From Streptomyces albiflavescens (lineage in GTDB: Bacteria > Actinomycetota > Actinomycetes > Streptomycetales > Streptomycetaceae), in contig NZ_BMMM01000002.1 in the NCBI RefSeq assembly GCF_014645835.1, positions 118,388 to 182,387 on the forward strand: a DNA stretch of 64,000 bases, given 5' to 3'. How positions within the stretch are numbered: the stretch's first letter is position 1; each line of letters begins with the position of its first letter. Of this stretch, positions 51,880-63,116 are shown piece by piece. The position numbers and the translations under genes were made by a program. The notes under the pieces are model-generated. The model was not told where the DNA came from and made no database searches. It saw nothing but the letters and a program-made list of their open reading frames with translations.

Positions 51880-51907
51880 CTGACCTGCCGAAACTCTTAT
51901 GCCCTGA
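51862..51907. repeat. Duplicated DUF2017 3' end
   Basis: GAAACGCTCATGCCCTGA (51862-51879, encoding ETLMP and stop) is repeated 28 bases later as GAAACTCTTATGCCCTGA (51890-51907), with two mismatches, again encoding ETLMP and a stop. Confidence 0.85.
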
Positions 51908-52237
51908 TCTGTCGGCATAAGTGCCCTCTGGTGTTCGCTCAACGGACGCTCAATTCCGGATAACGATCGCGTCACCGCTGTGGCCGGTTATGTACCGCTA
52001 GATAGCCGTTCGTCCGCTTTTTCCTGTGGCGTGCCTTACAGCAGCCACCACCGATCAATGTTGCGGCCGTGATAAATCTTCACGACCGCCCGACAGGACA
52101 CCACCCATGTCCAGTCGGGTGCGCCACCAGCCGGCGGATCGCCGGCCAGGCATAAAGCTCCACCATCCGGGGGGATCGGAACCCGATCCGAAGCCAAGGG
52201 ACTGGCTCGGATCGGCATGGAGAAAGGCGCACCACAC
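51908..52237. other. Intergenic region with inverted repeats before an amino-acid permease
   Basis: About 330 bases without a gene. Two perfect 7-3-7 stems are present: GCCGGCG/CGCCGGC (52130-52146) and GGATCGG/CCGATCC (52173-52189); another GGATCGG follows at ~52207. They lie in the probable 5' leader of the permease and may act as an attenuator or operator. I do not recognise a known riboswitch. Confidence 0.45.
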
Positions 52238-53689
52238 ATGACCTCATCGCAGGTCGACAAGCAGTACGACGGCAGTGAGGCCGTGGGCGGCGACACCCCC
52301 GAAGAGGGGTACGAGCGCGGGCTCGGCAGCCGTCAGGTCCAGATGATCGCGATCGGCGGCGCCATCGGCGTCGGCCTGTTCCTGGGAGCCGGGGCGAACA
52401 TCGCCAAGGCCGGACCCAGTCTCATCTTCATGTACGCCCTCGCGGGCGTGATCATCTTCTTCATCATGCGGGCGCTCGGCGAGCTCCTGCTCTATCGCCC
52501 GGTCTCGGGCTCCTTCGCGGAGTACTCCCGCGAGTTCCTCGGCCCGTTCTTCGGCTACTTCACCGGCTGGACGTACTGGCTGATGTGGGTCGTCACCGGT
52601 ATGGCCGAGCTCACGGCCGCCGCGATCTACGTCCACTACTGGTTCCCGCAGGTTCCGCAATGGGTGACGGCGCTGGTCTTCCTGGTCGTCCTGTTCGTGG
52701 CCAACCTGATCTCGGTGAAGCTCTTCGGCGAGATCGAGTTCTGGTTCTCGATGGTCAAGGTCACCGCACTGATCGGCATGATCGTGATCGGCCTCGGCGT
52801 CCTCACCTTCGGCTTCAGCTCGGCCGGTGACACGGCCTCCGTCGCCAACCTCTGGCAGTTCGACGGCTTCTTCCCCAAGGGCATCGGCTCGTCCCTGATG
52901 ACCCTGCAGGGCGTCATGTTCGCCTACCTCGCCGTCGAGCTCGTCGGCGTCACGGCGGGCGAGTCCGAGAACCCGGAGAAGACCCTCCCCAAGGCGATCA
53001 ACACCCTGCCCTGGCGCATCGCCCTCTTCTACGTCGGTGCCCTCACGGTCATCCTCTGCGTTGTGAAGTGGACGGAGTTCGCACCGGGTGTCAGCCCGTT
53101 TGTCGAGGCCTTCGCGAAGATCGGCATCCCGGCCGGCGCCGGAATCGTCAACTTCGTCGTCCTGACCGCGGCCCTGTCCTCCTGCAACTCCGGCATGTAC
53201 TCCACGGGCCGCATGCTGCGCACCCTGGCCGACAACGGCGAGGCGCCCAAGGTCTTCAACAAGCTCTCCTCGACCAAGACCCCCGCGATCGGCATCACGG
53301 TCTCGGTGCTCTTCATGGGCATCGGCGTGGTCCTGAACTACATCGTCCCGGAGAAGGCCTTCGGCTACGTCACCTCGGTGGCCACCGCGGCCGGCATCTG
53401 GACCTGGCTGATGATCCTGGTCAGCCACATCCTCTACCGCCGCGCGGTCGACGCAGGGCGCCTGCCCGCGTCCTCCTTCCCGGCCCCGGGCGGCGCGAAG
53501 TGCAGCTGGATCGCGGTCGTGTTCCTGCTCTTCGTCACCGGCCTGATCGCGTACGACGCCGACTCGCGCATCTGCCTGTACGTGATGGCCGGCTGGGCCG
53601 CCGTCCTGGCCGTCGGCTGGGCGATCCTGAAGGCGCGGAACCCGGAGGTCGCCGAGCGCCGCGAGCCGGAGTTCGAGAAGGTCGGCTGA
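52238..53689 (+). CDS. Amino-acid permease (AAT family, GabP/AnsP-like)
   Basis: 483 aa from ATG 52238, behind GGAGAAAGG; ATG 52217 would add seven residues. Twelve membrane segments with the APC signature MIAIGGAIGVGLFLGAGANI in helix 1 and ESENPEKTLPKAINTLPWRI in the family loop. It imports an amino acid with protons; the substrate cannot be read. Its 3' end AAGGTCGGCTGACC is echoed at ~53700 and ~53723, and a terminator follows. Confidence 0.9.
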   Translation: MTSSQVDKQYDGSEAVGGDTPEEGYERGLGSRQVQMIAIGGAIGVGLFLGAGANIAKAGPSLIFMYALAGVIIFFIMRALGELLLYRPVSGSFAEYSREFLGPFFGYFTGWTYWLMWVVTGMAELTAAAIYVHYWFPQVPQWVTALVFLVVLFVANLISVKLFGEIEFWFSMVKVTALIGMIVIGLGVLTFGFSSAGDTASVANLWQFDGFFPKGIGSSLMTLQGVMFAYLAVELVGVTAGESENPEKTLPKAINTLPWRIALFYVGALTVILCVVKWTEFAPGVSPFVEAFAKIGIPAGAGIVNFVVLTAALSSCNSGMYSTGRMLRTLADNGEAPKVFNKLSSTKTPAIGITVSVLFMGIGVVLNYIVPEKAFGYVTSVATAAGIWTWLMILVSHILYRRAVDAGRLPASSFPAPGGAKCSWIAVVFLLFVTGLIAYDADSRICLYVMAGWAAVLAVGWAILKARNPEVAERREPEFEKVG

Positions 53690-53753
53690 CCTTCCGGGCA
53701 AGGTCGGCCGGCGTTCCTGGCCGAGGTCGGCCGACCTCCCTGGTTCACCATGT

Positions 53754-53790
53754 GGGCCGCTCTGTACCACCCTTCGGTACGGAGCGGCCC
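53754..53790. terminator. Terminator between permease and M67 peptidase
   Basis: A 15-bp stem GGGCCGCTCTGTACC / GGTACGGAGCGGCCC with one G-T pair and a 7-base loop, followed by TTCTGCTT. Confidence 0.85.
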
Positions 53791-53810
53791 TTCTGCTTAT
53801 CCTGGCCAGC

Positions 53811-54233
53811 ATGCTGACCATCACCCAGGCCCTCTTCGACCAGATCGTCGCGCACGCGCGCCAGGACCACCCCGACGAGGCGTGCGGCGTCGTCGCGGGT
53901 CCGGTGGGCAAGGGCCGCCCGGAGCGCTTCATCCCGATGCTGAACGCGGCCCGCTCGCCCACGTTCTACGAGTTCGATTCGCAGGACCTGCTGAAGCTCT
54001 ACCGCGAGATGGACGACCGCGACGAGGAGCCGGTGATCATCTACCACTCCCACACGGCGACCGAGGCGTACCCCTCCCGCACCGACATCTCGTACGCGAA
54101 CGAGCCCGGCGCCCACTACGTGCTGGTCTCCACGGCGGACGCGGACGCGGCCGGCCCCTTCCAGTTCCGCTCGTACCGGATCGTCGAGGGCGAGGTCACG
54201 GAGGAGGAGGTCAAGGTCGTGGAGGCCTACTGA
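53811..54233 (+). CDS. mec: JAMM/M67 peptidase, CysO-cysteine hydrolase (Mec)
   Basis: 140 aa from ATG 53811. The JAMM zinc site is complete: E23 (PDEACGVV), H79 and H81 (IIYHSHTATEA), and D92 (SRTDISYA). In actinobacteria this enzyme cuts cysteine from the C-terminus of the sulfur carrier CysO and is encoded with cysO and cysM, as here. The carrier gene downstream ends in Gly-Gly-Met-Ala and so would need trimming, which a JAMM peptidase could do. Confidence 0.88.
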   Translation: MLTITQALFDQIVAHARQDHPDEACGVVAGPVGKGRPERFIPMLNAARSPTFYEFDSQDLLKLYREMDDRDEEPVIIYHSHTATEAYPSRTDISYANEPGAHYVLVSTADADAAGPFQFRSYRIVEGEVTEEEVKVVEAY

Positions 54234-54312
54234 TCTCACCTGTCGGCCGAAAACCGTCCGGAATGCGAGATCACACTCCGGGACCCGGACCGGGAATCGA
54301 TACGATGAGCCC

Positions 54313-55774
<1,462 letters not shown>

Positions 55775-55795
55775 GGACGCGGCCCGTCCCCGACT

Positions 55796-55889
55796 GCGCA
55801 GTTCCCGGCGCCCCCTTCAGGGGCGCGGGGAACTGCGCGATCTTTTAGGGGCGCGATCTTTCAGGGGGGTCTGGGGTCGGAGCCCCAGG
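55796..55889. repeat. Intergenic palindromic element, copy 2
   Basis: GCGCAGTTCCCGGCGCCCC pairs with GGGGCGCGGGGAACTGCGC with one mismatch (55796-55838), followed by GATCTTTTAGG and the second hairpin block GGTCTGGGGTCGGAGCCCCAG (55869-55888). Same order of parts as 11178-11258, again just after an operon end. Confidence 0.8.
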
Positions 55890-55928
55890 TAAGGGACGAG
55901 CAGGGGCAGAGGGGGCGCCCCCCCGGCC

Positions 55929-56390
55929 TCAGCCCGCCAGGTAGCGCACCTGGTCCCACAACACCGGGTCCACGACCCCCACCCGGCGCCGGAAGTCCCA
56001 CACGGACATGTCCCGCAGCTCATCCGTCTCCAGGAAGCTCGCCCGCCCGTGCGCATCCCCCACGGCCCCGGGCGGCAACGGAATCACCCCGGCCCGCTCA
56101 TCGTGGTACTTGCTGGTGATCTTCGCGACGGTAGCGCGATCCCCCCGCACGGCCAGCACCAGGCAGGGCCGGTCCTTGACCCCCGGCCCGTCCTCGTACG
56201 GAACATTCGCCCACCAGATCTCCGCCGGCCGCGGCCGAGGCGCCCCCCGCCGCCGCAGCACACCCGCCCGTCCGGGCGGACGAGTACGCTGGGCAGGCCG
56301 ACGCCCACGGCGCCCCCAGCCGTCCACCAGCGTCGCGACCAACGCGAGCAGCACCACCGCCGCCAGCGCGAGCCACCAGGACGTGTCCAT
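55929..56390 (-). CDS. Membrane-anchored PemK/MazF-like protein
   Basis: 153 aa from ATG 56390. An N-terminal membrane helix (WWLALAAVVLLALVATLVDGW) is followed by an Arg-rich linker and a PemK/MazF-like barrel (residues ~60-150): PAEIWWANVPYEDGPGVKDRPCLVLAVRG and KITSKYHDERAGVIPLP. Soluble PemK toxins cut mRNA. Membrane attachment and absence of an antitoxin gene suggest a different, possibly non-toxic role. I could not confirm the catalytic residues. Confidence 0.65.
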   Translation of the reverse strand: MDTSWWLALAAVVLLALVATLVDGWGRRGRRPAQRTRPPGRAGVLRRRGAPRPRPAEIWWANVPYEDGPGVKDRPCLVLAVRGDRATVAKITSKYHDERAGVIPLPPGAVGDAHGRASFLETDELRDMSVWDFRRRVGVVDPVLWDQVRYLAG

Positions 56391-56650
56391 ACCAATGAAG
56401 GTACCGGCGCGTATCCCCGCTCGCCCCTCGCCCGGAACGACCCGCCGGGGCGCGGCCCACTCCACGTCCATCCGAACCGGTGACACCACAGGTGAGTTCG
56501 CCCACAACAGCCCCTGGCAGAGGGGCGACCGGCCCTTTTGCCCCTTACGCTCGACGGACCGCACGACCCCCGTTTTCCGTAACTGCTCCGAGTATCTGCA
56601 CCCCGCATCTACTCTCTGCACTTCCTGCCAGCGCGGAGGTTCCAGCTCTT

Positions 56651-57403
56651 ATGAAGCTCACCGTCGTCGGCTGCTCGGGGTCGTTCCCGTCCGCGGAATC
56701 GGCCTGCTCGAGCTACCTCGTAGAGGCCGACGGCTTCCGGCTGCTTCTCGACATGGGCAACGGTGCCCTTGGCGAGCTGCAGCGCCACTGCGGTCTCTAC
56801 GACCTCGACGCGATCTTCCTCAGCCATCTGCACGCCGACCACTGCATCGACATGTGCGCGTACTTCGTCGCGCGCTACTACCGCCATGACGGCGGTCGCT
56901 GCGATCCGCTCCCCGTCTACGGACCCGAGGGCACCGAGCAGCGCCTGACCACCGCGTACGCGGACACCCCCACGGCCTCCTCGATGAGCGAGGTCTTCGA
57001 CTTCCACACGGTCAAGCCGAGCACGTTCGAGATCGGCCCGTTCACCGTGCACACAGAGCGGATGCGCCACCCCGTGGAGGCGTACGGCATCCGGGTGGAG
57101 CACGAAGGGAAGTCGCTCACGTACTCCGGGGACACGGGGGTGACCGAGGCCCTGGACGAACTCGCCCGCGACACGGACCTGTTCCTGTGCGAGGCCGCGT
57201 TCACCCACGGCAAGGAGAGCATCCCCGACCTCCACCTCAACGGCCGCGAGGCGGGCGAGACCGCCGCCCGTGCCGGCGCCCGCCGCCTCCTGCTCACCCA
57301 CATCCCGCCGTGGACGGACTCCCAGGCCAATCTGGAGGACGCGCGCGCGGCGTACTCGGGTCCGGCGGAACTGGCGATGCCTCGACTGTCGTACGAGATC
57401 TGA
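56651..57403 (+). CDS. MBL-fold hydrolase (ribonuclease Z / phosphodiesterase-like)
   Basis: 250 aa from ATG 56651 with GGAGG ~10 bases upstream. Metallo-beta-lactamase fold: SHLHADHC with H59, H61, D63 and H64, then HPVEAYGIRVE, YSGDTGVTEAL and LTHIPPW further metal ligands. No signal peptide. Related actinobacterial proteins are annotated as cyclic-nucleotide phosphodiesterases or RNase Z-like; the substrate is not known. The stop sits in a triple 21-bp repeat, followed by a strong terminator shared with nagE2. Confidence 0.82.
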   Translation: MKLTVVGCSGSFPSAESACSSYLVEADGFRLLLDMGNGALGELQRHCGLYDLDAIFLSHLHADHCIDMCAYFVARYYRHDGGRCDPLPVYGPEGTEQRLTTAYADTPTASSMSEVFDFHTVKPSTFEIGPFTVHTERMRHPVEAYGIRVEHEGKSLTYSGDTGVTEALDELARDTDLFLCEAAFTHGKESIPDLHLNGREAGETAARAGARRLLLTHIPPWTDSQANLEDARAAYSGPAELAMPRLSYEI

Positions 57404-57450
57404 CGGCTGACGTACGAGATCTGACGGCTGTCGTACGAGATCCGACGGCC
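57388..57450. repeat. Three 21-bp tandem repeats spanning the MBL hydrolase stop
   Basis: GTCGTACGAGATCTGACGGC plus T at 57388-57408 is repeated at 57409-57429 and 57430-57450 with one or two changes each. The first copy contains the end of the gene (SYEI, TGA). Confidence 0.92.
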
Positions 57451-57464
57451 GAGCCCCCTACGCA

Positions 57465-57502
57465 CGACAAGGCCCCCGGAGAGCGCTCCGGGGGCCTTGT
57501 CG
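57465..57502. terminator. Bidirectional terminator between MBL hydrolase and nagE2
   Basis: A perfect 17-bp stem CGACAAGGCCCCCGGAG / CTCCGGGGGCCTTGTCG with a 4-base loop lies between the convergent stops. Confidence 0.9.
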
Positions 57503-57516
57503 CGTGTCGGGGGAGG

Positions 57517-58782
<1,266 letters not shown>

Positions 58783-58862
58783 AACTTCCTCCTGGGGGTC
58801 CCCCCGGCCGGAGGCTGGGGGAGGGCAAGGCGCCGCCCAGGGGACAAGGGAGTTTGGGACGG

Positions 58863-58895
58863 CGTGGTCTACACCACTCAGTGGTGTAGACCTGT
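58863..58895. promoter_or_regulatory. Two adjacent DasR-like operators before nagE2
   Basis: Reverse complement of 58863-58878 is AGTGGTGTAGACCACG, and 58880-58895 is AGTGGTGTAGACCTGT; each matches the dre consensus at 13-14 of 16 positions. They lie ~80-115 bases upstream of the nagE2 GTG and are arranged head to head with one base between. Confidence 0.8.
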
Positions 58896-59049
58896 TGTAG
58901 CACGGTGAAGGCCGGATAAGGAACCCGCGAATTTTGCGGCCTGGACCATGCGGCCTGGACCATCTGGACAATAAGGGGAGGAAGCTGTTCCGGATAGGAC
59001 GAAGGGCCCCCGGACCAGCAGGTCCGGAAGCCCTGTACCGCCTTCGTGG

Positions 59050-59071
59050 GGAAGTCCTACGGAAGTCCTAC
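59050..59071. repeat. 11-bp tandem duplication at the nagE1 stop
   Basis: GGAAGTCCTAC occurs twice in a row at 59050-59060 and 59061-59071; the TAG stop (complement of 59068-59070) lies inside the second copy on the plus strand. Confidence 0.85.
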
Positions 59072-60357
59072 GCCTTAGTGATGTCCTCCCGCTCCTCCTC
59101 CGGCTCCCGCCCCGGCGTCTTCAGGTCGAACTTCGTGATCGCGAACCGGAAGATCACGTAGTACACGACGGCGAAGCACAACCCGATCGGGGTGATCAAC
59201 CACGGCTTGGTCGCCAGGTTCCAGTTGATGACGTAGTCGATGAGACCGGCGGAGAAGCTGAACCCGTCGTGCACCCCCAGCCCCCAAGTCACCGCCATCG
59301 ACACACCCGTGAGCACCGCGTGGACCGCGTACAGCAGTGGCGCGACGAACAGGAAGGAGTACTCGATCGGCTCGGTGATGCCCGTGACGAACGATGTCAG
59401 CGCCACCGAGAGCATCAGCCCGCCGATCTCCTTGCGGCGGTTCGGCCGCGCGCAGTGCGTGATCGCCAGGGCCGCCGCGGGCAGCGCGAACATCATGATC
59501 GGGAAGAAGCCCGAGGTGAACTGGCCCGCGCTCGGGTCGCCCGCCAGGAACATGTTGATGTCACCGTGCTTCACCTGGCCTTCCGGCGTCGTGTAGGTGC
59601 CGAACTGGAACCAGATGGGCACGTTCAGGAACTGGTGCAGCCCGATCACGAGCAGTGCGCGGTTGGCCACGCCGAAGACGCCGGCGCCCCAGGCGCCCAG
59701 CCCCACCAGCCAGTCGCTGAAGTTCTCCAGTGCGTCACCGATCGGCGGCCAGATCCACAGGCACAGAGCGGCGAACGCGATGGCCACGAACGACATGATG
59801 ATCGGCACCAGCCGGCGCCCGTTGAAGAAGCCGAGCCAGTCCACCAGCCTGGTGCGGTGGAAGCGCTGCCAGAAGTACGCGGTCATCAGCCCCATGATGA
59901 TCCCGCCGAAGACCCCCGGATTCTGGTAAGTGAACGCCGTCACAGAGAAGTCGGGCGCCTGGCAGCCGATGTCCTGGATGACCTTCGCCTGCTGTGCGCA
60001 GCTCTCCGGGAACTCGTGCAGCACGCCGAAGTAGACGAGGAACCCCGCGACCGCCGCCAGCGCGGTGGACCCGTCCGCCTTCTTCGCCATGCCGATGGAC
60101 ACGCCGACGCAGAACAGCATCGGCAGCCCGAACTCGCCGTCCAGCAGCGCGCCGCCAGCGCCCTTCATCACCTTGGAGACGTTGTCCCAGCCGAGCCCGT
60201 CGGGGCCGAACACGTCCGGCTGCCCGAGCCGGTTGAGTATACCGGCGGCCGGCAGCACCGCGATGGGGAGCTGGAGGCTGCGGCCCATTTTCTGCAGGCC
60301 CTGGAACAGGTTGTTCCAGCGGGCTCGGGCGGGGGAGACAGCGCTGTCGGCACTCAT
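59068..60357 (-). CDS. nagE1: N-acetylglucosamine PTS permease EIIC paralogue
   Basis: 429 aa from ATG 60357 with GGGAGG upstream. Same fold as NagE2 with the GITEPIEYS motif; it has extra residues in the region ESCAQQAKVIQDIGCQAPDF, a loop not present in NagE2. It is divergent from nagF and has its own dre. The 3' end carries an exact 11-bp duplication over the stop (59050-59071). Its separate activity beside NagE2 cannot be judged. Confidence 0.9.
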   Translation of the reverse strand: MSADSAVSPARARWNNLFQGLQKMGRSLQLPIAVLPAAGILNRLGQPDVFGPDGLGWDNVSKVMKGAGGALLDGEFGLPMLFCVGVSIGMAKKADGSTALAAVAGFLVYFGVLHEFPESCAQQAKVIQDIGCQAPDFSVTAFTYQNPGVFGGIIMGLMTAYFWQRFHRTRLVDWLGFFNGRRLVPIIMSFVAIAFAALCLWIWPPIGDALENFSDWLVGLGAWGAGVFGVANRALLVIGLHQFLNVPIWFQFGTYTTPEGQVKHGDINMFLAGDPSAGQFTSGFFPIMMFALPAAALAITHCARPNRRKEIGGLMLSVALTSFVTGITEPIEYSFLFVAPLLYAVHAVLTGVSMAVTWGLGVHDGFSFSAGLIDYVINWNLATKPWLITPIGLCFAVVYYVIFRFAITKFDLKTPGREPEEEREDITKA

Positions 60358-60398
60358 CGGTGTCCTCCCGGCGGGGCCGGTTTGGCGACTGCCTGCAC

Positions 60399-60414
60399 AC
60401 TGGTGTAGACCAGT
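60399..60414. promoter_or_regulatory. DasR operator between nagE1 and nagF
   Basis: ACTGGTGTAGACCAGT is a 16-mer with one deviation from the consensus ACTGGTCTAGACCAGT. It lies 42 bases upstream of nagE1 and 118 bases upstream of nagF, so it can repress both divergent genes. Confidence 0.9.
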
Positions 60415-60531
60415 TGGCGACCGGTCGCTCTGTCGTGATCGCCATCATTCGGTACCTACGACATGACCGCTCGCGAAGATGGGCCAACTGTGGGTTACTG
60501 CGACAAAGCGGTTCGGATCAGGGAGTAGGAC

Positions 60532-60765
60532 ATGGCCACCAAGGCTGAGAAGATCGTCGCCGGGCTCGGCGGCATCGACAACATCGAGGAGATCGAGGGC
60601 TGCATCACGCGCCTGCGCACCGAGGTCGCCGACCCCTCGCTGGTCGACGAAGCCGCCCTGAAGGCCGCCGGCGCGCACGGAGTCGTCAAGATGGGCACAG
60701 CCATCCAGGTCGTCATCGGCACGGACGCGGACCCGATCGCGGGCGAGATCGAAGACATGATGTGA
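60532..60765 (+). CDS. nagF: PTS EIIB component for GlcNAc
   Basis: 77 aa from ATG 60532. EIIB domain with the phosphorylated Cys24 in IEGCITRLRTEV and GVVKMGTAIQVVIG. It passes phosphate from EIIA (Crr) to GlcNAc in NagE2/NagE1. Divergent from nagE1 across a dre; terminator follows. Confidence 0.93.
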   Translation: MATKAEKIVAGLGGIDNIEEIEGCITRLRTEVADPSLVDEAALKAAGAHGVVKMGTAIQVVIGTDADPIAGEIEDMM

Positions 60766-60816
60766 GACCCGGGGTTCCCGGGAACCTTGGCTCACCCCTG
60801 GTCGACCGGGGAACGT

Positions 60817-60846
60817 GCGGTCCGGACACCGAAGTGTCCGGACCGC
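60817..60846 (+). terminator. Terminator after nagF
   Basis: A perfect 13-bp stem GCGGTCCGGACAC / GTGTCCGGACCGC with loop CGAA; the right arm is repeated just after it and ends in GTTTTTG, giving a T tract. Confidence 0.85.
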
Positions 60847-60993
60847 GTTCGTGTCCGGACCGCGTTTTTGCGCGATGCGCCGGCCGGGCGGGCGGCTCGG
60901 TCGGGCGACGGTGGTACCCACTGACGGCCGCGACCGCCGGCCGTCGGACCCTCGGCTTCCGTGACCGGCGGCAGCCCCTCAGCCGTATACGGC

Positions 60994-60999
60994 TAGGCT
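60994..60999 (+). promoter_or_regulatory. -10 hexamer for leaderless rph
   Basis: TAGGCT lies 6 bases before the ATG at 61006, without a ribosome site. Confidence 0.6.
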
Positions 61000-61005
61000 C
61001 ACCGC

Positions 61006-61752
61006 ATGTCTCGAATCGACGGCCGCACCCCCGAACAGCTCCGCCCCATCACCATCCAGCGCGGCTGGAGCAAGCACGCCGAGGGCTCCGTCCTCGTCTC
61101 CTTCGGCGACACCAAGGTGTTCTGCACCGCCTCCGTCACCGAGGGCGTCCCGCGCTGGCGCAAGGGCAGCGGCGAGGGCTGGGTCACCGCCGAGTACTCC
61201 ATGCTTCCCCGCGCCACCAACACCCGGGGCGACCGCGAATCCGTACGCGGCAAGATCGGCGGCCGCACCCACGAGATCAGCCGCCTCATCGGCCGTTCCC
61301 TGCGCGCCGTCATCGACTACAAGGCGCTCGGCGAGAACACCATCGTCCTCGACTGCGACGTCCTCCAGGCCGACGGCGGCACGCGTACCGCGGCCATCAC
61401 CGGCGCGTACGTGGCGCTCGCCGACGCCGTCACGTGGGCGCAGAGCAAGAAGCTGGTGAAGGCGGGCCGCAAGCCGCTGACCGGCACGGTGAGCGCCGTC
61501 TCCGTGGGCATCGTCGGCGGCGTCCCCCTCCTCGACCTCTGCTACGAGGAGGACGTGAAGGCCGACACCGACATGAACGTCGTCTGCACCGGCGACGGCC
61601 GCTTCGTCGAGGTCCAGGGCACCGCGGAGGCGGAGCCCTTCGACCGCAAGGAGCTCAACGCGCTGCTGGACCTGGCGGTCGTGGGCTGCGACGAACTCGC
61701 GGCCATCCAGCGCGCGGCCCTGGAAGCGACGATCGAGGCAACCAAGCGTTAA
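61006..61752 (+). CDS. rph: Ribonuclease PH
   Basis: 248 aa from ATG 61006. Phosphorolytic 3' exoribonuclease of tRNA maturation. Family blocks: [55 protein letters not shown] and [18 protein letters not shown] are intact. Normal length. Rph, a lipoprotein and RdgB are in one direction and probably one transcription unit. Confidence 0.95.
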   Translation: MSRIDGRTPEQLRPITIQRGWSKHAEGSVLVSFGDTKVFCTASVTEGVPRWRKGSGEGWVTAEYSMLPRATNTRGDRESVRGKIGGRTHEISRLIGRSLRAVIDYKALGENTIVLDCDVLQADGGTRTAAITGAYVALADAVTWAQSKKLVKAGRKPLTGTVSAVSVGIVGGVPLLDLCYEEDVKADTDMNVVCTGDGRFVEVQGTAEAEPFDRKELNALLDLAVVGCDELAAIQRAALEATIEATKR

Positions 61753-61800
61753 CGCTTCGCGTTCTAAGGGGTACGGGCGTACGGTCCAGCCGTGCGCCCC

Positions 61801-61863
61801 GCCGATCACGTCACGGGGCGAGTCGACCGCATCACCGGTCGAGCCGACCGCACCACGGGGTCG
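61801..61863. repeat. Three 21-bp tandem repeats upstream of the lipoprotein
   Basis: Units 61801-61821, 61822-61842 and 61843-61863 share the pattern GxCGAxCxCxTCACxGGxCGA. They lie between rph and the lipoprotein start; in one frame they would give three diverged heptads (ADHVTGR, VDRITGR, ADRTTGS). Confidence 0.75.
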
Positions 61864-61896
61864 GACCACATCATGCCCACGGGGAGGGACCGTTCC

Positions 61897-62289
61897 ATGG
61901 CCGCGCGCCACCGCCGCCGCACCGCCGCATTCGCCGTTGTCACCGCACTCGTCGCCCTGCCGGCGGCCGTCGGCTGCGACGCGGTCAACAAGGCCCTGGA
62001 CTGTGTCCAGACCGCCGATTCCATCGCCGACAGCGTCACCGACCTCCAACAGGCCGTCGAGAACGCGGCGAACGACCCGACGCAGACCGACGAGTCCCTC
62101 AACTCGATCGAGAAGAATCTCGACAAGATCGGCGACAAGACCGACAACGCCGACGTCAACAAGGCGGTCGACGATCTCAACAAGGCCGTCGGCAATGTCC
62201 GTACGGCCATCAAGAACGGCGACAACACCCCCGATATCAGCCCGGTCACGGACGCGGCGGGCGAACTGACGAAGGTCTGCACCCCCTAA
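61897..62289 (+). CDS. Small putative lipoprotein, helical
   Basis: 130 aa from ATG 61897 with GGGAGGG upstream; an in-frame start at 61792 would place the signal inside the protein. Signal peptide with Arg-rich start and lipobox AVGC at Cys27. The mature part is short helices with regular charged and Asn/Asp residues (LQQAVENAANDPTQTDESL, NKAVDDLNKAVGN), resembling a coiled bundle. No family recognised; conserved next to rph/rdgB in my recollection of Streptomyces. Confidence 0.75.
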   Translation: MAARHRRRTAAFAVVTALVALPAAVGCDAVNKALDCVQTADSIADSVTDLQQAVENAANDPTQTDESLNSIEKNLDKIGDKTDNADVNKAVDDLNKAVGNVRTAIKNGDNTPDISPVTDAAGELTKVCTP

Positions 62290-62323
62290 GGGCCGGCGGG
62301 TGAACTCGGAGATACTGGCGACC

Positions 62324-62926
62324 ATGACCCGCCTGATCCTCGCCACCCGCAACGCCGGAAAGATCACCGAGCTGAATGCGATCCTCGCCGACGCAGGTCT
62401 CACGCACGACCTCGTCGGCGCGGACGCCTACCCCGACATCCCCGACGTCAAGGAAACCGGCGTCACCTTCGCCGAGAACGCCCTGCTGAAGGCCCACGCC
62501 CTGGCCCAGGCCACGGGCCTGCCCGCCATCGCCGACGACTCGGGCCTCTGCGTCGACGTCCTGAACGGCGCCCCCGGCATCTTCTCCGCCCGCTGGGCAG
62601 GCAGTCACGGCGACGACAAGGCCAACCTCGACCTCCTCCTGGCCCAGCTCGCCGACATCGACGAGCCCCACAGGGGAGCCCACTTCGCCTGCGCCGCGGC
62701 CCTCGCCCTGCCGGACGGTACGGAACGAGTGGTCGAGGGCCAACTGCGGGGCACCTTGCGCCACGCCCCGGTCGGCACGAACGGCTTCGGCTACGACCCG
62801 ATCCTTCAGCCGGAGGGGGAGACCCGGACATGCGCCGAACTCTCGCCCGAGGAGAAGAACGCGATCAGCCACCGGGGGAAGGCGTTTCGGGCGCTGGTGC
62901 CGGTGGTGCGGGAATTGTTGAGCTGA
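62324..62926 (+). CDS. rdgB: XTP/dITP diphosphatase (non-canonical purine NTP pyrophosphatase)
   Basis: 200 aa from ATG 62324. Ham1 family: LILATRNAGKITELNAIL at the start, IADDSGLCVDVLNGAPGIFSARWAG, and TNGFGYDPIL all conserved. It removes inosine and xanthosine triphosphates from the pool. A hairpin separates it from tRNA-Leu. Confidence 0.95.
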   Translation: MTRLILATRNAGKITELNAILADAGLTHDLVGADAYPDIPDVKETGVTFAENALLKAHALAQATGLPAIADDSGLCVDVLNGAPGIFSARWAGSHGDDKANLDLLLAQLADIDEPHRGAHFACAAALALPDGTERVVEGQLRGTLRHAPVGTNGFGYDPILQPEGETRTCAELSPEEKNAISHRGKAFRALVPVVRELLS

Positions 62927-62940
62927 GGCCGCGCACAAGA

Positions 62941-62972
62941 ACGGCCTGCGTATCCATCGATTCGCAGGCCGT
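62941..62972. terminator. Hairpin between rdgB and tRNA-Leu
   Basis: ACGGCCTGCG (62941-62950) and CGCAGGCCGT (62963-62972) are perfectly complementary across 12 bases. It may end rdgB and the convergent tRNA transcript. Confidence 0.8.
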
Positions 62973-62978
62973 TTGCTG

Positions 62979-63063
62979 TGCGGCGGAAGGGATTCGAACC
63001 CTCAAGCCGTTTCACGGGCCACAGATCCTAAGTCTGCTGCGTCAGCCGTTGCGCCACCGCCGC
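62979..63063 (-). tRNA. tRNA-Leu (TAG)
   Basis: The minus strand folds with acceptor GCGGCGG/CCGCCGC, anticodon stem CAGA/TCTG around loop CTTAGGA (anticodon TAG), a long variable arm (GGCCCGTGAAACGGCT) typical of class II tRNAs and the T arm GGGTTCGAATCCC. 85 bases with discriminator A; CCA not encoded. Two HNH genes lie just upstream of it (minus strand). Confidence 0.93.
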
Positions 63064-63116
63064 TAGCCGTCTGACATGGTACCGGTCACGAGGCTGCCGG
63101 TGAGCAGGGGTTTCTG

